Assembly: GCA_003116995.1 (NCBI GenBank)
Contig: BDSL01000007.1
Location: 806,001-870,000, forward strand
Reading direction: 5' to 3'
DNA from: Yamagishiella unicocca
Lineage: Eukaryota; Chlorophyta; Chlorophyceae; Chlamydomonadales; Volvocaceae
DNA: 64,000 nucleotides
The position numbers and the translations under genes are program-made. Shown here piece after piece: positions 9,534 to 20,525 of the stretch. How positions within the stretch are numbered: the stretch's first letter is position 1; every line of letters begins with the position of its first letter. Below the pieces are notes generated by a model. It did no database searches, had not been told where the DNA came from, and worked only from the letters and a program-made list of their open reading frames with translations.

Positions 9534-12500
9534 ATGGTGTTTGGGAGCAAGTCGTCCACGTTCCAGGTACGCATCAAATTGACCTTGCAGGAAGGTGGGC
9601 AGGCGCAATGCCGACCCAGGCCAGCAATTCCTACCAGATTGTTTGTGTTAAACAATTTACCATTTGTGCTTGCGGCGGCCGTGATTTTCTGGACGGGGCG
9701 CGAACAGGACCCTGATTTCAGGGCGGGTGAGGATGCCATATACGAAATCAAGCAAAATGGCAACACATATCAAGGACATGATATAGCGCGTGTAGTGGAA
9801 TGGTAAGCTGCAACACACTTCCACTTCCCCAACCTCACCGGCACCCGGGTTTCTGGCATATGCCCACGACACAAGAAAGTAGTTCATTACTGGGGACAAC
9901 CGGGAAACGGTCCGAAAACCCGTCAGTCGACTTCAGGTCTCTTACTACCTGCTTTAGTGTCAGCCTGCGTTGCGCGCCTCGTCGCCCAACCTGAACCAGC
10001 CATGTACACAGCCAGGCCCTGCACCTCCCCCCGCCTTTATGTCTTCCCGCTCCCCCTTCGCAACCCCCCGCCGCTCCTTCTGTCGCGCAGGCGTCGCCTG
10101 AAAGACCTTCCTTCCTTCCTGCGGGCGACGGACGGCAAGACCAACGTGCGCTTGTTTGAAGGTAAAACACAGCACTTGGACTGCCCCCCTGCCTCCGCCC
10201 CTCGACCTCTCCCAGCACAGGACCGCGCCATTCTGCCGGCTGCAGCCCCACCCTAATTCCTCCACAACCTTATCACAACGGCTCAACTTCTGTGGCTGTT
10301 GCCGTACCATCACCATCGACACCGCGCGCCGGCCTTCATCCTTTCCGTAGATGGCGTCCGTGCCGCTGACATCAACCAGGGCGCGCTGGGCGACTGCTGG
10401 CTGCTGTCGTCCCTGGCATGCCTGGCCACGCGGTCAGGAGCTGTGGAGAAGGTAGGGCGAGGGGAGACACTGCCCATGCGCGCGTACCAGTCAGTGGCAC
10501 GGTTGACATGGAAAGTCGTCCTAGCAAGCGACTGCCCGCCCGACAGCGCGATGCCGGTGGTGTTGGAACCTGGTTGATTCCGGCGGATCTGATCCGTGGC
10601 CTGGGGACTGTTTTGCCGTCGCGCTGCTGGGTGTAGCGCCCAGGTTCATCCAGTCAACATGATCGCAACACGATCACACAATATTCAATACCCAAAGACA
10701 GCTGCCGGTTTACCTGTTTGTCCCTGTGGAACCCTCGGTTTGTCTCTCCCTGTGGAACCCTCGGTTTGTCTCTCCCTGTGGAACCCTCGGTTTGTCTCTC
10801 CCTGTGGAACCCTCGGTTTGTCTGCTCCACGTATAACCAACTTCACCTACCCGCCACTGGGCCCCCCTCCTCCTGCCCACCGACGCAACCCATGCAGTTG
10901 TTCCTCACGCCTGAGTACAATGAGGCGGGCAGGTGGGCCCGGGGGTCGGGCAGAGGGCCTTTGCAGGCCTCTTAGCGGCCATGGGGCGCTTCATTTTGGT
11001 CGTTCCTGGCTACTGACGTCCTCCTTCCTCGCGCCAGGTACCAACTGCGGCTGTGGGACAAGCAGACGCATCAGTACAAGGAGATCACGATTGACGACAA
11101 GTGAGGCGGGAGGTTGGGATTAGGAGGAAAGGAAGCACCGGGGGACGTGTTCGCTGCAAAGGAAGGGGGGAAGACACCTGGACGCCTGCCCGGACCGCCC
11201 TGGCCAATTTGTCCCTGCGCATCGGCCACTGCAGCCACGCGGTTGAGCCATGGGCGCATTGCGCGTTGGTGAGATAAGGCGGGGCGCGGGGTGGCTTCGG
11301 AGCGCCAAGATGCGGGGATGCTGCCACGACATCCCTATTGCTGCGCCACGGCTCGGCAATGAGAAAACACGCCGCACTCTGCTAATCACTCTTCCCACGC
11401 GCACGCACTGCCCGCAGCATCCCGGTGTGGCGCCAGGGCGGCCAGCCCTGCTTCGCGCGACCTACGGGCAATGAGGTCTGGGTCCTGCTGCTGGTGAGGA
11501 GCGGGGCCTCTGGCCCGAGCGGGGCATCGGGCCCCAGCGGGCCGTACGCTTTCCTCTTACTTCGCTTTTTTCATTGCGGCCTGCGCGCGCGTTGTGCAGT
11601 AAGCCGGCATCCCCGAGGAGGCGCGCCGCCTGTGCACCGCTGCGGCTCCGCCTGCCCTTACACCGTTTGCTCCGCGCCTGCGTGCCTGCCTGGCGCCACA
11701 GGAGAAGGCCATGGCCAAGTACGTCGGCAACTACTTCTTCCTGGACGGCGGCATGGCGTCATGGGCGCTGGAGACGCTGACGGGGCACTACACGTGCGTC
11801 TTCCTGCTGGAGCGCAAGGTGGGCCCGTGGGTCGGGACTCGAGGTGATGTCGGATGTTTTAGGGGCATGGGGTCTCGAACTGAGGTTCTCTGACGCCCAA
11901 GAGATCTACAGCAAGATCCCGGCTCGCCCAGTCCGTTGCCCCGTTGCCCCGTCGTCGTGGGTTTGTGGGGAAGGCCGGTGATTAGGAAGTCGTGGCTGCG
12001 GTGCGCCGCACTGGCCTCCTCGCCGTCGGCGCTTCCCCTCCGCCTCGGCCGCAGCTCCTTACGGCTGCTCCTCCCGCCTGCCCTGTCCCGCCTCAGTTCG
12101 GCCCCAACCGCGACGCCGGCCCCGACCAGCAAAACTGGCGCTGGCTGCGCGCTGAGCTGGCCACCAAGCCCGCGGACCGGGTGGTGGCCTTCGGAGGCCT
12201 CGCCTCGCCCATCAACCGCAGCACCCTGTACACGTACGACGAGTCGGACAGCTCCAAGTTCTACGCACACGAGGAGGTGTTCATGGTGGGTGCGGGAGGT
12301 TATGAAAGAAGTCCCGAAGTCCGCGAATCCACGGCCCCCGGTGCGGGGAGGGGGGGCTATAAAAGAAGTCCGCGAATCCACGGCCCCCGGTGCGGGGGGA
12401 GGGGTATGAAAGAAATCAGCAAATCCACGGCCCCCGGTGCGGGGGGGGAGCGGCAGGGCAGCTGGGACCTTGCCGGGTGCCTGGGCAGGGGGCGGGGGGC

Positions 12501-15500
12501 CGAAGCCCCTCCGGCTTGGAGGCGCTGCAGCACCGCCGCCGGGAGGACTTGCTGTACGATGTTGTTGATATAACGCGCACTGCGCGGTATGGGTTCCGGA
12601 GCATCGGGGTCGGATGGTCGGGGCCGGAGCCTCTCGTCCTCCGCCGCAGCATGTCGCTGCCGCAACCCCCCCCTTCCTATGTCGAATTCTCCAGCATGCA
12701 TCTCGAAACGTCTGTCCTGAACGGTTTTTCTCGCATCCGCAGGCCTTCCTCGCAAACCCCTTCTTATTTCCATTATCCGGGTATTCTCGTCACGCCCCCT
12801 TTCCTATCTTTCCTAGTTGCCTTCCTAGTACACGGGCTTTCCTCAAACCTTCCTATGCTCCCTATGTCATGTTACCGGGTCATCTCGCCACACACACACC
12901 CTCCCAGGCCGTCGTGTACCACCTGGCTATCGGCAACCTGGTGGCCGCCGCCACGGTGGGCACGGAGGACGACAAGGTGCGGGCGGGGCGGGGCGGGGCG
13001 CAGCAGCGGGAAATCTAAGGCCGGCGCCCGGCGGGCAGGTTCCGGCAGCCAGCTCGCAATGTTTGTGCATTGCCTAGCCCGTCCCAGTCACAGGCCTAGG
13101 ACTGGCGTCGTCGCTGTGCCGCGCGCCCGCACCCATTCGTGGTCGCTGCGCCCGCAGGAGGTGGACGGTGTCGTGCGCGCACACGCTTACACCGTGATGG
13201 CGGCGCGACCGGTCAACAGCAACGGCCGCGGGCAGCTGATGCTGCTGCAGGTGCGTCGGGCGGCCGGCAGCTGTCGCGAGCTGTTGCGAGCTGCTGCGAG
13301 GAGGGAGGGGCGTCACGCGTGTTGCTGGGAGGGACTAAGCGCGTGTAAATACGCGCTGGGGTGTGTTTTCTGGTGCGCCTGGCAAAGCAGGGTTCGACGC
13401 GGGTACGCGGTACGCGGGTACGCGGTGCTGTCTTGCACCCTATGCCGGCACCTCACCTTGCCGCTGCTGGCCACGGCGGCACCGGCAGGTGCGGAACCCA
13501 CATGGTTCCGGCGGCATCGAGTGGACCGGCGACTGGAGCGACCGGAGCACCCTGTGGGCCAAGCACCCGGAGGTAAGGCGGCTGAGCGCACTTTGGTAGT
13601 AGCCCCCGCCGTCGTGACCCTCTCCCCTCGTGGCGCGTCATCCTCATCGGGATGCTTCGCGTACTTGCTTGCGTGTCCTTCTGTCCCGAATTCCGTTTGC
13701 GCGACCCACGGGTCTGCTCCCGGCCCCGCAGGTTGCCGAGGCTGTGGGCTACAAAGCCCCCGCCTCTGTGACCACCAGCGGGCCCGCCACTGACGGGTAC
13801 TTCTGGATGGAGTGGCGCGACTTCGTGCTGCACTTCAAGGAGGTCACCTTCTGCTGCGCGTGAGCTGGCGCGGGTTGGGTCGGGTTGGGTCGGGTTGGAT
13901 TGGGTTTCGGAGCGAGGGCGCTATGAAGACGGGGCGAGGCGGCGTCAGAAGGGCGGCGCCTGCTCACCCAATCAACCCGGCGCCGGGCCACAGCGTCACC
14001 GCGTCCGAGGAGGTTGCTGTTGGGGCTGGACATACGCCTGACGGCAATGCCCCGCCCTGCTTGAAACCACGTCCTAAACCCAAATGCCGCTTCCTGGTTG
14101 CCGCTTCCAATGTACAACGCAGCAACGGCTTTGACTACGTGGAGGATCAGACGGCGGGCTGGGTGGAGGTTTTCAACGTGAGGAGGGTTGGGGGAGAGTG
14201 ATTTCAACGTGAGGAGGGTTGGGGGAGAGTGATTTCAATTGTCTTCGACATGGACGGTGCGGGATGGCAAGGGGAGACGGCAGGCAGGCGATAAGGCACC
14301 AGCACAGCCCGGGGACGGACCTTGTCTTGTGTATTTCCACGTTTGAGACCCGCGACGTCCTGTGGTCACCTTGACCACCCACCGTACCCACTTGTGCAAA
14401 CACAGGACCCCTCTTTCCCCCACGACTACCGCTCCCTGGGCGACTACAAATTCATCTTCAACGGCAAACCGACGACGGGCAACCAATTGGACGAGATTGT
14501 CAAATGGTGGGTTGCCTGGGGTCGATGACCGCCCTGGGAGAGGGGTGATGGCCACATGCGAGGCGGCAAGCATCCATTCCGCCAGCCTGACATCGGCGTC
14601 TCGTGCCACCCCCTCTATTGCTCATGTTCCCCTCCCCTCTCTGTCCCTCCCGCACCACCCACAGGTTGCGCCTGAAGGAGATTGCGGCGCCGGAGCAGTT
14701 CCGCCGTGGCGTCCGCGGTCTCAAGCTCTTCGCCGGCAGCGGCACCCACCCGGACGACATCGACGGCGGCAGCACCGGCCTCATGGTGGCAGCCGCCTGC
14801 CTGGCCAACAAGCCGGGGGCCATAGAGGAGGTGCGCACAGCAGCCAGCGCCACCCGCGCGCCGCCGCCGCTGCTGCTGCCACCGTTGCTGCTGCTGCCGC
14901 GGCCGCTGCTGCTGCCGCTGCTGCCGCTGCTGCCGCTGCTGATGCTGCTGATGCTGATCTGGCGTGGCATAGCATTCCCCAGGACCCACGGTGAAGCCTC
15001 CCACGGGGTTCCCCCTCCCCCCTCCCTCCTGCCCCGCAGCTGTTCGTGAGCGGCAAGGAGTACCGGCCCGACGGCGCCTACCAGGTCCGCCTGTACGAGC
15101 CCAAGACTGGCACCGCCTCCATCTCCCCATTTGACGACTGGTGCGTCGGGTGCCCCGGCAGGAGAGGGGTGCAAGGGGCGAGGGAGGGGGGTGCAAGGTT
15201 GCATGTGAAGCTTCCTCAGCCTCCTTCCAACGCGCATGCATCTCGTTCAAAATGGTCTGTCCAACGTCTGTCCAAAATGGTTTTCCTTTCGTACACGGGC
15301 TTTCCTTGCCACCTCCTCCCAACGTGCAACCCCACCACCCTTCTCCGCTGTCGGGTCCTCCGCCGCCACACGGTAGCAGCGAAGCGTTTCGTGGCTGTAG
15401 GGTTGCGTCGGCGGATCACGCGTGCGAATATTCTCGTGTTGCCGGCAAAGGTCGAGCGAGCTGCAAATCGCTTCTCTAGTTGGCTTTGGCTGCGCCAAGA

Positions 15501-18500
15501 CCACTGGCCACCCGCCCGACCCGACCCGACCCGACCCGACCCGACCCGACCCGTTCTTGCGCCCCACGTACCCCCCTGTCCGCTTGAATCCACCCACCCA
15601 GTATTCCCTGCTACAACGGCAATCCCATCACCAAGACCAAGATCCTGGGTTTCGAAGTGTGGGTGCTGCTGCTGGAAAAGGCCGTGGCACGTCTGGTGGT
15701 AAGTACCATACATGTAAACGGAAATATCTTGGGCCGCCACATTTGGACGCCGTCTGGTTAACGGCAGGTCTCTGAGCACGGCAGGCCACCGGAGTACGGC
15801 AGGCCGCCTGAGTATGGCAGGCCACCTGCGCTGCTGACTCGTTCATAGCCAGAGACTATCCCCCCCGCTATGCTCCCCCCATGTCCAGTCATCGGGAGGA
15901 GGTCTTGAAGGATGGCACCCAAGGCTGCCGCGCCACCATGTTCCTCTTTGAACAGGCCCCTGAGGAGTGCCGCCCCGACCCGCTCCGGGCCCCCGCCCGC
16001 CCCCGCCCCCGCCCCCGCCCCGCGCACTGCCGCAGGAGTCGTACAGCAAGGTGTCCATGTGGGGCGTGCAGGTCTGCTGGGCGCTGGCCTGCCTGACCGG
16101 CCATTACACCTGCATGCTCATGTGGGAGGATGGAAAGAAGGTGCGGCGCAGCCGGGCGGGAACTGCCGCCATCCAGCTGCACGGTGTTGTGTCCGCGGCG
16201 CGGCGCCTGTGTGCAGTGCGCGTGGATGCGGTGTGGGCGGGCGGCCAGATGCCCTCGCCTGCGCGCGCTAGAGCAGTAGTAGTATGTGACTTTTGTGTTA
16301 CCTCATGGCAGTTCATGAGGGCGCCAAAAACACTCTCCCCAGCATTCTTTCCCTCCTCCGCCTGTGCCACACGCACACGGGTTTCCTCTCCCTCCCCACA
16401 CCAAGTGCTCCAGCATGCATCTCGAAACGTGTCTGTCCTAAACGGTGTTTGGTTTCGTTCATGGGTTTCCTCTCCCTCGCCAACCCACACACAGAAATGG
16501 CGGCGGCTGGAGCTGCTGTACGTGGAGAAGCAGCCCGCGCAGTACCGGGCGGAGTTCGCGGGCGACGACCAGTCGCTGGTGGGCAGTGACGACGTGTTCA
16601 AGGTGCGGAGGAGGGGGTGGTTGGGGGCCGGGGCGCGGACCCGTCTGGGGCTTGCCTCGTGACTGTGATGGCCCGAAACTGCCCGGCTCAGCGGCACCAC
16701 CCGTCAGCGACGCAGCTCCCGACCTCAGACCTCCCGCCTTCATTCCATGCGTTCCGCACCTCCCTGCTCCCTCCGCCCGCCTCTGCCCGCCTCCGCCCGC
16801 CTCTGCCCGCCTCGGCCCCCTCCGCCCGCCTCCAGACGCTTTCGACGCAGCTGCTGCTGGGCTGCCTGCTGGCGGCTGAGACCGACAAGCAGGACGTGAA
16901 CACCGACGTGAGCGGTCTGGCCAAAGCCAGGAACTACAGCGTCATGGATGCCAGGTGAGTTGGGGCGGGGGCGGGCAGTTGTGGAGGAAGAGGGAGACCG
17001 GTGGTAGTTGGAAGCACGGGGGGGTTAGTGCCTGGTAGTGCCTGGTAGTGCCTGGTCCTCGATTGCCTCTGCGGCCTTAAAGGCTGCCAATTAGTACCTC
17101 TCTGCCAGTATGCCGTACGTTGCCGTACAATGACAGGCAGCCGCCGCCATGGGTGTTGCTGACGCGCGGGGATTTCCCGATGCCTCGCGCAGGACCGTAT
17201 CCGCTGGCGGCCGGACCTTGCAGATGATCAAGGTACGGAGCACCGCGTGGACCGGCACCGGGCCTTGTGGTTCCTGAAGCCCTCCCTGCGTGTGGTTCGC
17301 AACCCACCGGGGCTGTTGCCATGTGCACCGACTTGGCGCCACTCAGACACGTGGCAACGCTGCCACGCAGCACTGTCACGCTCGCGTTGCTTCGCACGGA
17401 CGGCATGTGAAAGCGCGCACCGTAGTCGCGGCTTTGGCACGTCAACTGGCGCGCACGTGCCCTGATACCACCACCTCTACGACGATCCTGAGACGATCCT
17501 GAGACGATCCTGAGACGATCCTGAGACGATCCTGAGACGATCCTGAGACGATCCTGAGACGATCCTGAGACGATCCTGAGACGATCCTGAGACGATCCTG
17601 AGACGATCCTGAGACGATCCTGAGACGATCCTGAGACGATCCTGAGACGATCCTGAGACGATCCTGAGACGATCCTGAGACGATCCTGAGACGATCCTGA
17701 GACGATCCTGAGACGATCCTGAGACGATCCTGAGACGATCCTGACAGTGCTGACACGTGCACCTCTCCCTCCCCCCTGCCTGCACCTCTCCCTCCCCCCT
17801 GCCTGCACCCTCCCGCGGCCCTGCTTCCACGACTGTATGCTCCCGGCCTGGTGATTGACGCCGTCCCCGCTGGCCCCGTCCCCCTCCACGGCGGTTGCTG
17901 TTGCTGCGCAGCTACGAGACCCCTCCCGTCAGGTGCGTCCAGTCCTCGGTCTCCGGTTCCCCCCAGTCATTGCGGCGCTCCTACCACAAATACGCGTGAC
18001 CTCCAAAACAGATACTTGGCCGCGTGCCTCTCCCCGCTGTCGATCCATGTATCCGCGGCTGCGTTTGCTCTCTTCCTTTCAGTTTGCTCTCTTGGGAGAG
18101 TTTGCTCTCTTCCTTTCAGTTTGCTCTCTTTCAGTTTGCTCTCTTTCAGTTTGCTCTCTTGGGAGAGTTTGCTCTCTTCCTTTCAGTTGATGATTAGGAG
18201 TACCCTTCACCCCTCGGCTTGTCCAACCCTGCCACTGTCATGTCGCCTTTTTTGAAACCGCAGAACGAATGGAAGGGCGACTGGAGCGATAGCAGCAACC
18301 TGTGGGACCAGAACCCCGCGGTGAGCGCTGGGAGCGGGACAACCCACCCACCCACCCAGCCAGCCAACCACCCTTCAAGCTACGATACCACTGGCCGCTT
18401 ATCAGTGTGATCCTGTTGTCGTCAGCACCGACCCTGGTCTGGGCTTTTCACCGCCCCCCTGAGTTTGCGCAGGAAGGATGCATACGCGGCAATACTCGAT

Positions 18501-19795
18501 AGTTCGCCCATATACATAGTCTCCACCACAACCACCGCAACCACCGCAACCACCGCAACCACCACAACCACCACAACCACCACAACGCCCCCGCAACGCA
18601 GGTGGCGCAAGCTCTGGAGTTCCGTCGCGAGGCGGCGCTTGACGGCGCCGATGACGACGGCGCCCAGTCCCGGCCCGCCCGCCGCGACGGGTCGTTCTGG
18701 ATGACCTACCAGGACTTCCTGCTGTACTTCAAATTAGTCACGATGTGCGGAAACAGGTCCGGCTGCGCGCGAGGAGATGGCTGTCGGGCGTTTTGCGGAG
18801 ATGATTGTGGGGCGTTTCGGATGTCTAAAACGTTGCGCGACGCACTAAAACGATAGTGCGTTGAGGCTGCTTCGGAGACATTACGCGGGAAGCGTGAAAA
18901 CATGCGACCTGGCGTCTGGGGGCCTCCTTCCATAAGGCAAGGTAGAGCACAAACCCTGCTGGCACCACACGCATTCAGACGGCAAGCACACACGCACATA
19001 CCCACCCACCGGCTTCTCCGGTGTTGAGTTACGCCGTTCCTCGCGACGCCCGTCCTCCGCAGCCTGCGCAACAACAACAAGCCGTGGATCGCCAAGAAGG
19101 AGGACCTGGACCAGGCAGCGCGGCGGCTGGCGGAGGCCCGGCGACAGCAGAAGCTGCGGGAGGAGCAGGTGCGTTAAGAGCAGCCGTCAGGAGCCGGTCA
19201 TCAATGGGAAGACGGGATAGGATGAGCTGGGAAGAGCACCACCGGAACGACACCGGAGCACCCGGCCTGGCTGACGGGCCGCTCCACGCTCCGGTCCACA
19301 GCGCAATCCCACCCCGCCGCTGAGCACCCGTAACGGTAAAGTAACGGTAAAGTAACGTTCAAGTAACGGTAAAGTAACGCCCGCTGCCGCGTGACGGGAC
19401 CCCAAAACCGTGAAACCCCAGACCCTAAAACCCTAAAAACCTGAAATCCTAAAACCCTAAAACCCCAGGAAGCCCTGGAGGACTCTCAGCACCAGGAGCT
19501 ACGCAAGCGGGCGGTGGAGCGAGCCAGCGGACCTAGTGGCCCGGCGGCCGGTGTGGTCTTCGCGCAGGCGGCTATGGTGGCAGCTGCAAATGCACCCAAA
19601 CGGGAACCGCCGCCGCCACCGCCGCCGCCGCCTGCCTCTGCTGCCGCAGCTGCTGGCGCGGGCGCCGCCGCCGCCGGCGCGGCAGGTGCAGGGGCGGCGG
19701 CTGCAGGCGGGGCCGCGGAGGCCGCTGACCCGTCGTCGAAGCCGCCAGTCGTGGTGGTGGACTACAAGGGCTGCAAGGCGTGCAGCATCATGTAA
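9534..19795 (+). CDS. Tandem calpain: active plus degenerate protease domain, C-terminal CAAX box
   Basis: Calpain-family (C2) cysteine protease, 27 exons, 903 residues. Exons: 9534-9566, 9708-9802, 10091-10161, 10351-10451, 10898-10932, 11038-11100, 11418-11493, 11702-11818, 12097-12285, 12908-12976, 13158-13250, 13489-13572, 13732-13859, 14123-14177, 14406-14506, 14665-14830, 15040-15140, 15602-15698, 16036-16140, 16495-16602, 16836-16954, 17193-17232, 17912-17932, 18264-18320, 18602-18756, 19063-19168, 19469-19795. All phases match. Domain 1 has QGALGDCWLL (Cys82), VRAHAYTV (His292) and VRNPHG (Asn317), a complete triad. Domain 2 aligns along its length but has Thr474, Arg661 and Asp685 at those sites and lacks the oxyanion Gln, so it should be inactive. 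A charged coiled-coil-like region and an Ala/Pro-rich linker lead to CKACSIM, a prenylation box with a nearby palmitoylable Cys. The short first exon and the weak donor at 18757 (GTCCGG) are the least certain parts. Confidence 0.9.
10721..10824. repeat. 26-bp minisatellite, four copies, calpain intron 4
   Basis: The unit tccctgtggaaccctcggtt followed by tgtctc starts at 10721, 10747, 10773 and 10799 with no visible mismatch. Confidence 0.9.
12300..12447. repeat. About 50-bp repeat, three copies, calpain intron 9
   Basis: Three units share (t)atgaaagaa, (g)cgaatccacggcccc and cggtgcgggg. Unit lengths differ slightly through poly-G changes. Confidence 0.85.
12691..12758 (+). repeat. Copy 3 of short interspersed intron element
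   Basis: ccagcatgcatctcgaaacg, then tctgtcctgaacggttttt, then a diverged tail ending ccttcctcgcaaacc. In calpain intron 9, sense to the gene. Confidence 0.75.
14171..14232. repeat. 31-bp perfect duplication containing a 5' splice site
   Basis: The unit starts tttcaacgtgaggagggttg and recurs immediately, so the exon end and GTGAGG donor of calpain exon 14 exist twice. Using the second donor would add 31 bases, shift the frame and meet a stop. Confidence 0.9.
14872..14960. repeat. CTG/CCG trinucleotide-rich tract, calpain intron 16
   Basis: Interrupted runs of ctgctgctg and ccgctgctg. They generate long false open frames on both strands. Confidence 0.85.
15232..15313 (+). repeat. Copy 4 of short interspersed intron element
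   Basis: cgcgcatgcatctcg, then a partly duplicated gtctgtccaa block, then tcctttcgtacacgggc and tttccttgccacc. In calpain intron 17, sense to the gene. Confidence 0.75.
15515..15552. repeat. CCGAC pentanucleotide array, calpain intron 17
   Basis: About seven perfect cccga units, about 50 bases upstream of the exon 18 acceptor. Confidence 0.85.
16409..16481 (+). repeat. Copy 5 of short interspersed intron element
   Basis: ccagcatgcatctcgaaacg, then gtctgtcctaaacggtg, then a diverged ttcgttcatgggtttcc tail. In calpain intron 19, sense, ending 13 bases before the acceptor at 16494. Confidence 0.75.
17481..17744. repeat. 11-bp minisatellite, 24 perfect copies, calpain intron 22
   Basis: The unit gacgatcctga repeats 24 times over 264 bases with no mismatch that I can see. 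Eleven is not a multiple of three, yet no frame of the array contains a stop, so it makes long false open frames. Confidence 0.97.
18063..18187. repeat. tttgctctct...ttcag repeat cluster, calpain intron 23
   Basis: Repeated tttgctctcttcctttcag and tttgctctcttgggagag blocks. Several units look like decoy 3' splice sites (polypyrimidine plus CAG) ahead of the one used at 18263. Confidence 0.8.
18524..18593. repeat. CAACCACCG 9-bp array against the exon 25 acceptor
   Basis: About seven caaccaccg/caaccacca units end a few bases before the acceptor at 18601. Confidence 0.85.
19331..19379. repeat. gtaacggtaaa decamer-like repeat, calpain intron 26
   Basis: Five short units of gtaacggtaaa or close variants, just upstream of the telomere-like block. 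Confidence 0.75.
19400..19468. repeat. Interstitial telomere-like repeat CCCTAAAA abutting a 3' splice site
   Basis: Three exact ccctaaaa units (19423, 19431, 19455) and several one- or two-base variants run up to the CAG acceptor of calpain exon 27. CCCTAAAA is the Chlamydomonas-type telomere unit read from the C-rich strand. Confidence 0.85.
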
Positions 19796-19915
19796 CGGGC
19801 GGCGCGTGTTGCCGTAGGTTGCGGAGTGCGGCTTCGGGGGCCGTGCGCTCGTGTGTGGACTAGTTCCCTGGGGCGGATGGGAACATGGGGTGGCATGGCA
19901 TGGCATCTAGTCACG

Positions 19916-20027
19916 GGATGTCATGGCATGGGTGGGATGCCATGGATGTCATGGCATGGGTGGGATGCCATGGATGTCATGGCATGGATGGGATGCCATG
20001 GATGTCATGGCATGGATGGGATGCCAT
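19916..20027. repeat. 28-bp minisatellite, four copies, calpain 3' region
   Basis: Units of ggatgtcatggcatgg followed by gtgggatgccat, with a few single-base changes. Most likely within the calpain 3' UTR. Confidence 0.85.
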
Positions 20028-20520
20028 GAGACGGCATGGGACATCGCGCCGCATGTCTTCCTTCCTCCGCATGCACCCAGGGAGGAGCATGGGAGCTCTG
20101 ACAGTTCGTTTGACCGGCTGTGACTGCCGCTGACCGGTGGTTCGTACGTGTGGACGAGCCGGCGGTGGACCGGTTGAGGGTGTGTTCGTGGTAACCTGCC
20201 ATTTCTGTGATTGTGAGTCCCCTAAAAACACCCAGGACCGTGACTGTGTACCGTACACCATTCATCATCATTGCGAACCATTGCGCGCACTGCCGTGATC
20301 TGGGTTGCTTACGTGTAGAATACGTGAGCCGCGTTTTGCTGTCCATCGGTAGTAATGCCTCTTTTATATGCAAGTTATGCCGACGGTGCTTTGCTATGTG
20401 CCGTAAATGGGGCCGATGGTTGCAGAGGGTGATCGTGTGGGTTCCCTGCTGGGTTCCTGGTTTGTCGCGACCGCAGCGGCCAAGTTTATTGGACGGCGCT
20501 CGTCATTTCAGTCAAAGACT

Positions 20521-20525
20521 TGTAA
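20521..20525 (+). terminator. Probable polyadenylation signal TGTAA of the calpain gene
   Basis: The first clear plus-strand TGTAA after the stop codon, apart from the one overlapping the stop itself at 19791. It would give a 3' UTR of about 725 bases. Confidence 0.45.

Noticed and set aside
14500..15322. Minus-strand frames of 245 and 235 codons with Ser or Gln runs
   Set aside because: Driven by the CTG/CCG tract in calpain intron 16 and antisense to the exons.
17481..17744. Regular short repeats resembling a CRISPR array
   Set aside because: Repeats are contiguous with no unique spacers and lie in a eukaryotic intron.
17442..17889. Long minus-strand frames with a repeating SGSSQDRLRIV peptide
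   Set aside because: Translation of the 11-bp minisatellite; the unit has no stop in any frame.
19423..19468. CCCTAAAA block taken as a chromosome end
   Set aside because: Only a few dozen bases, and coding sequence continues on both sides, so it is interstitial.
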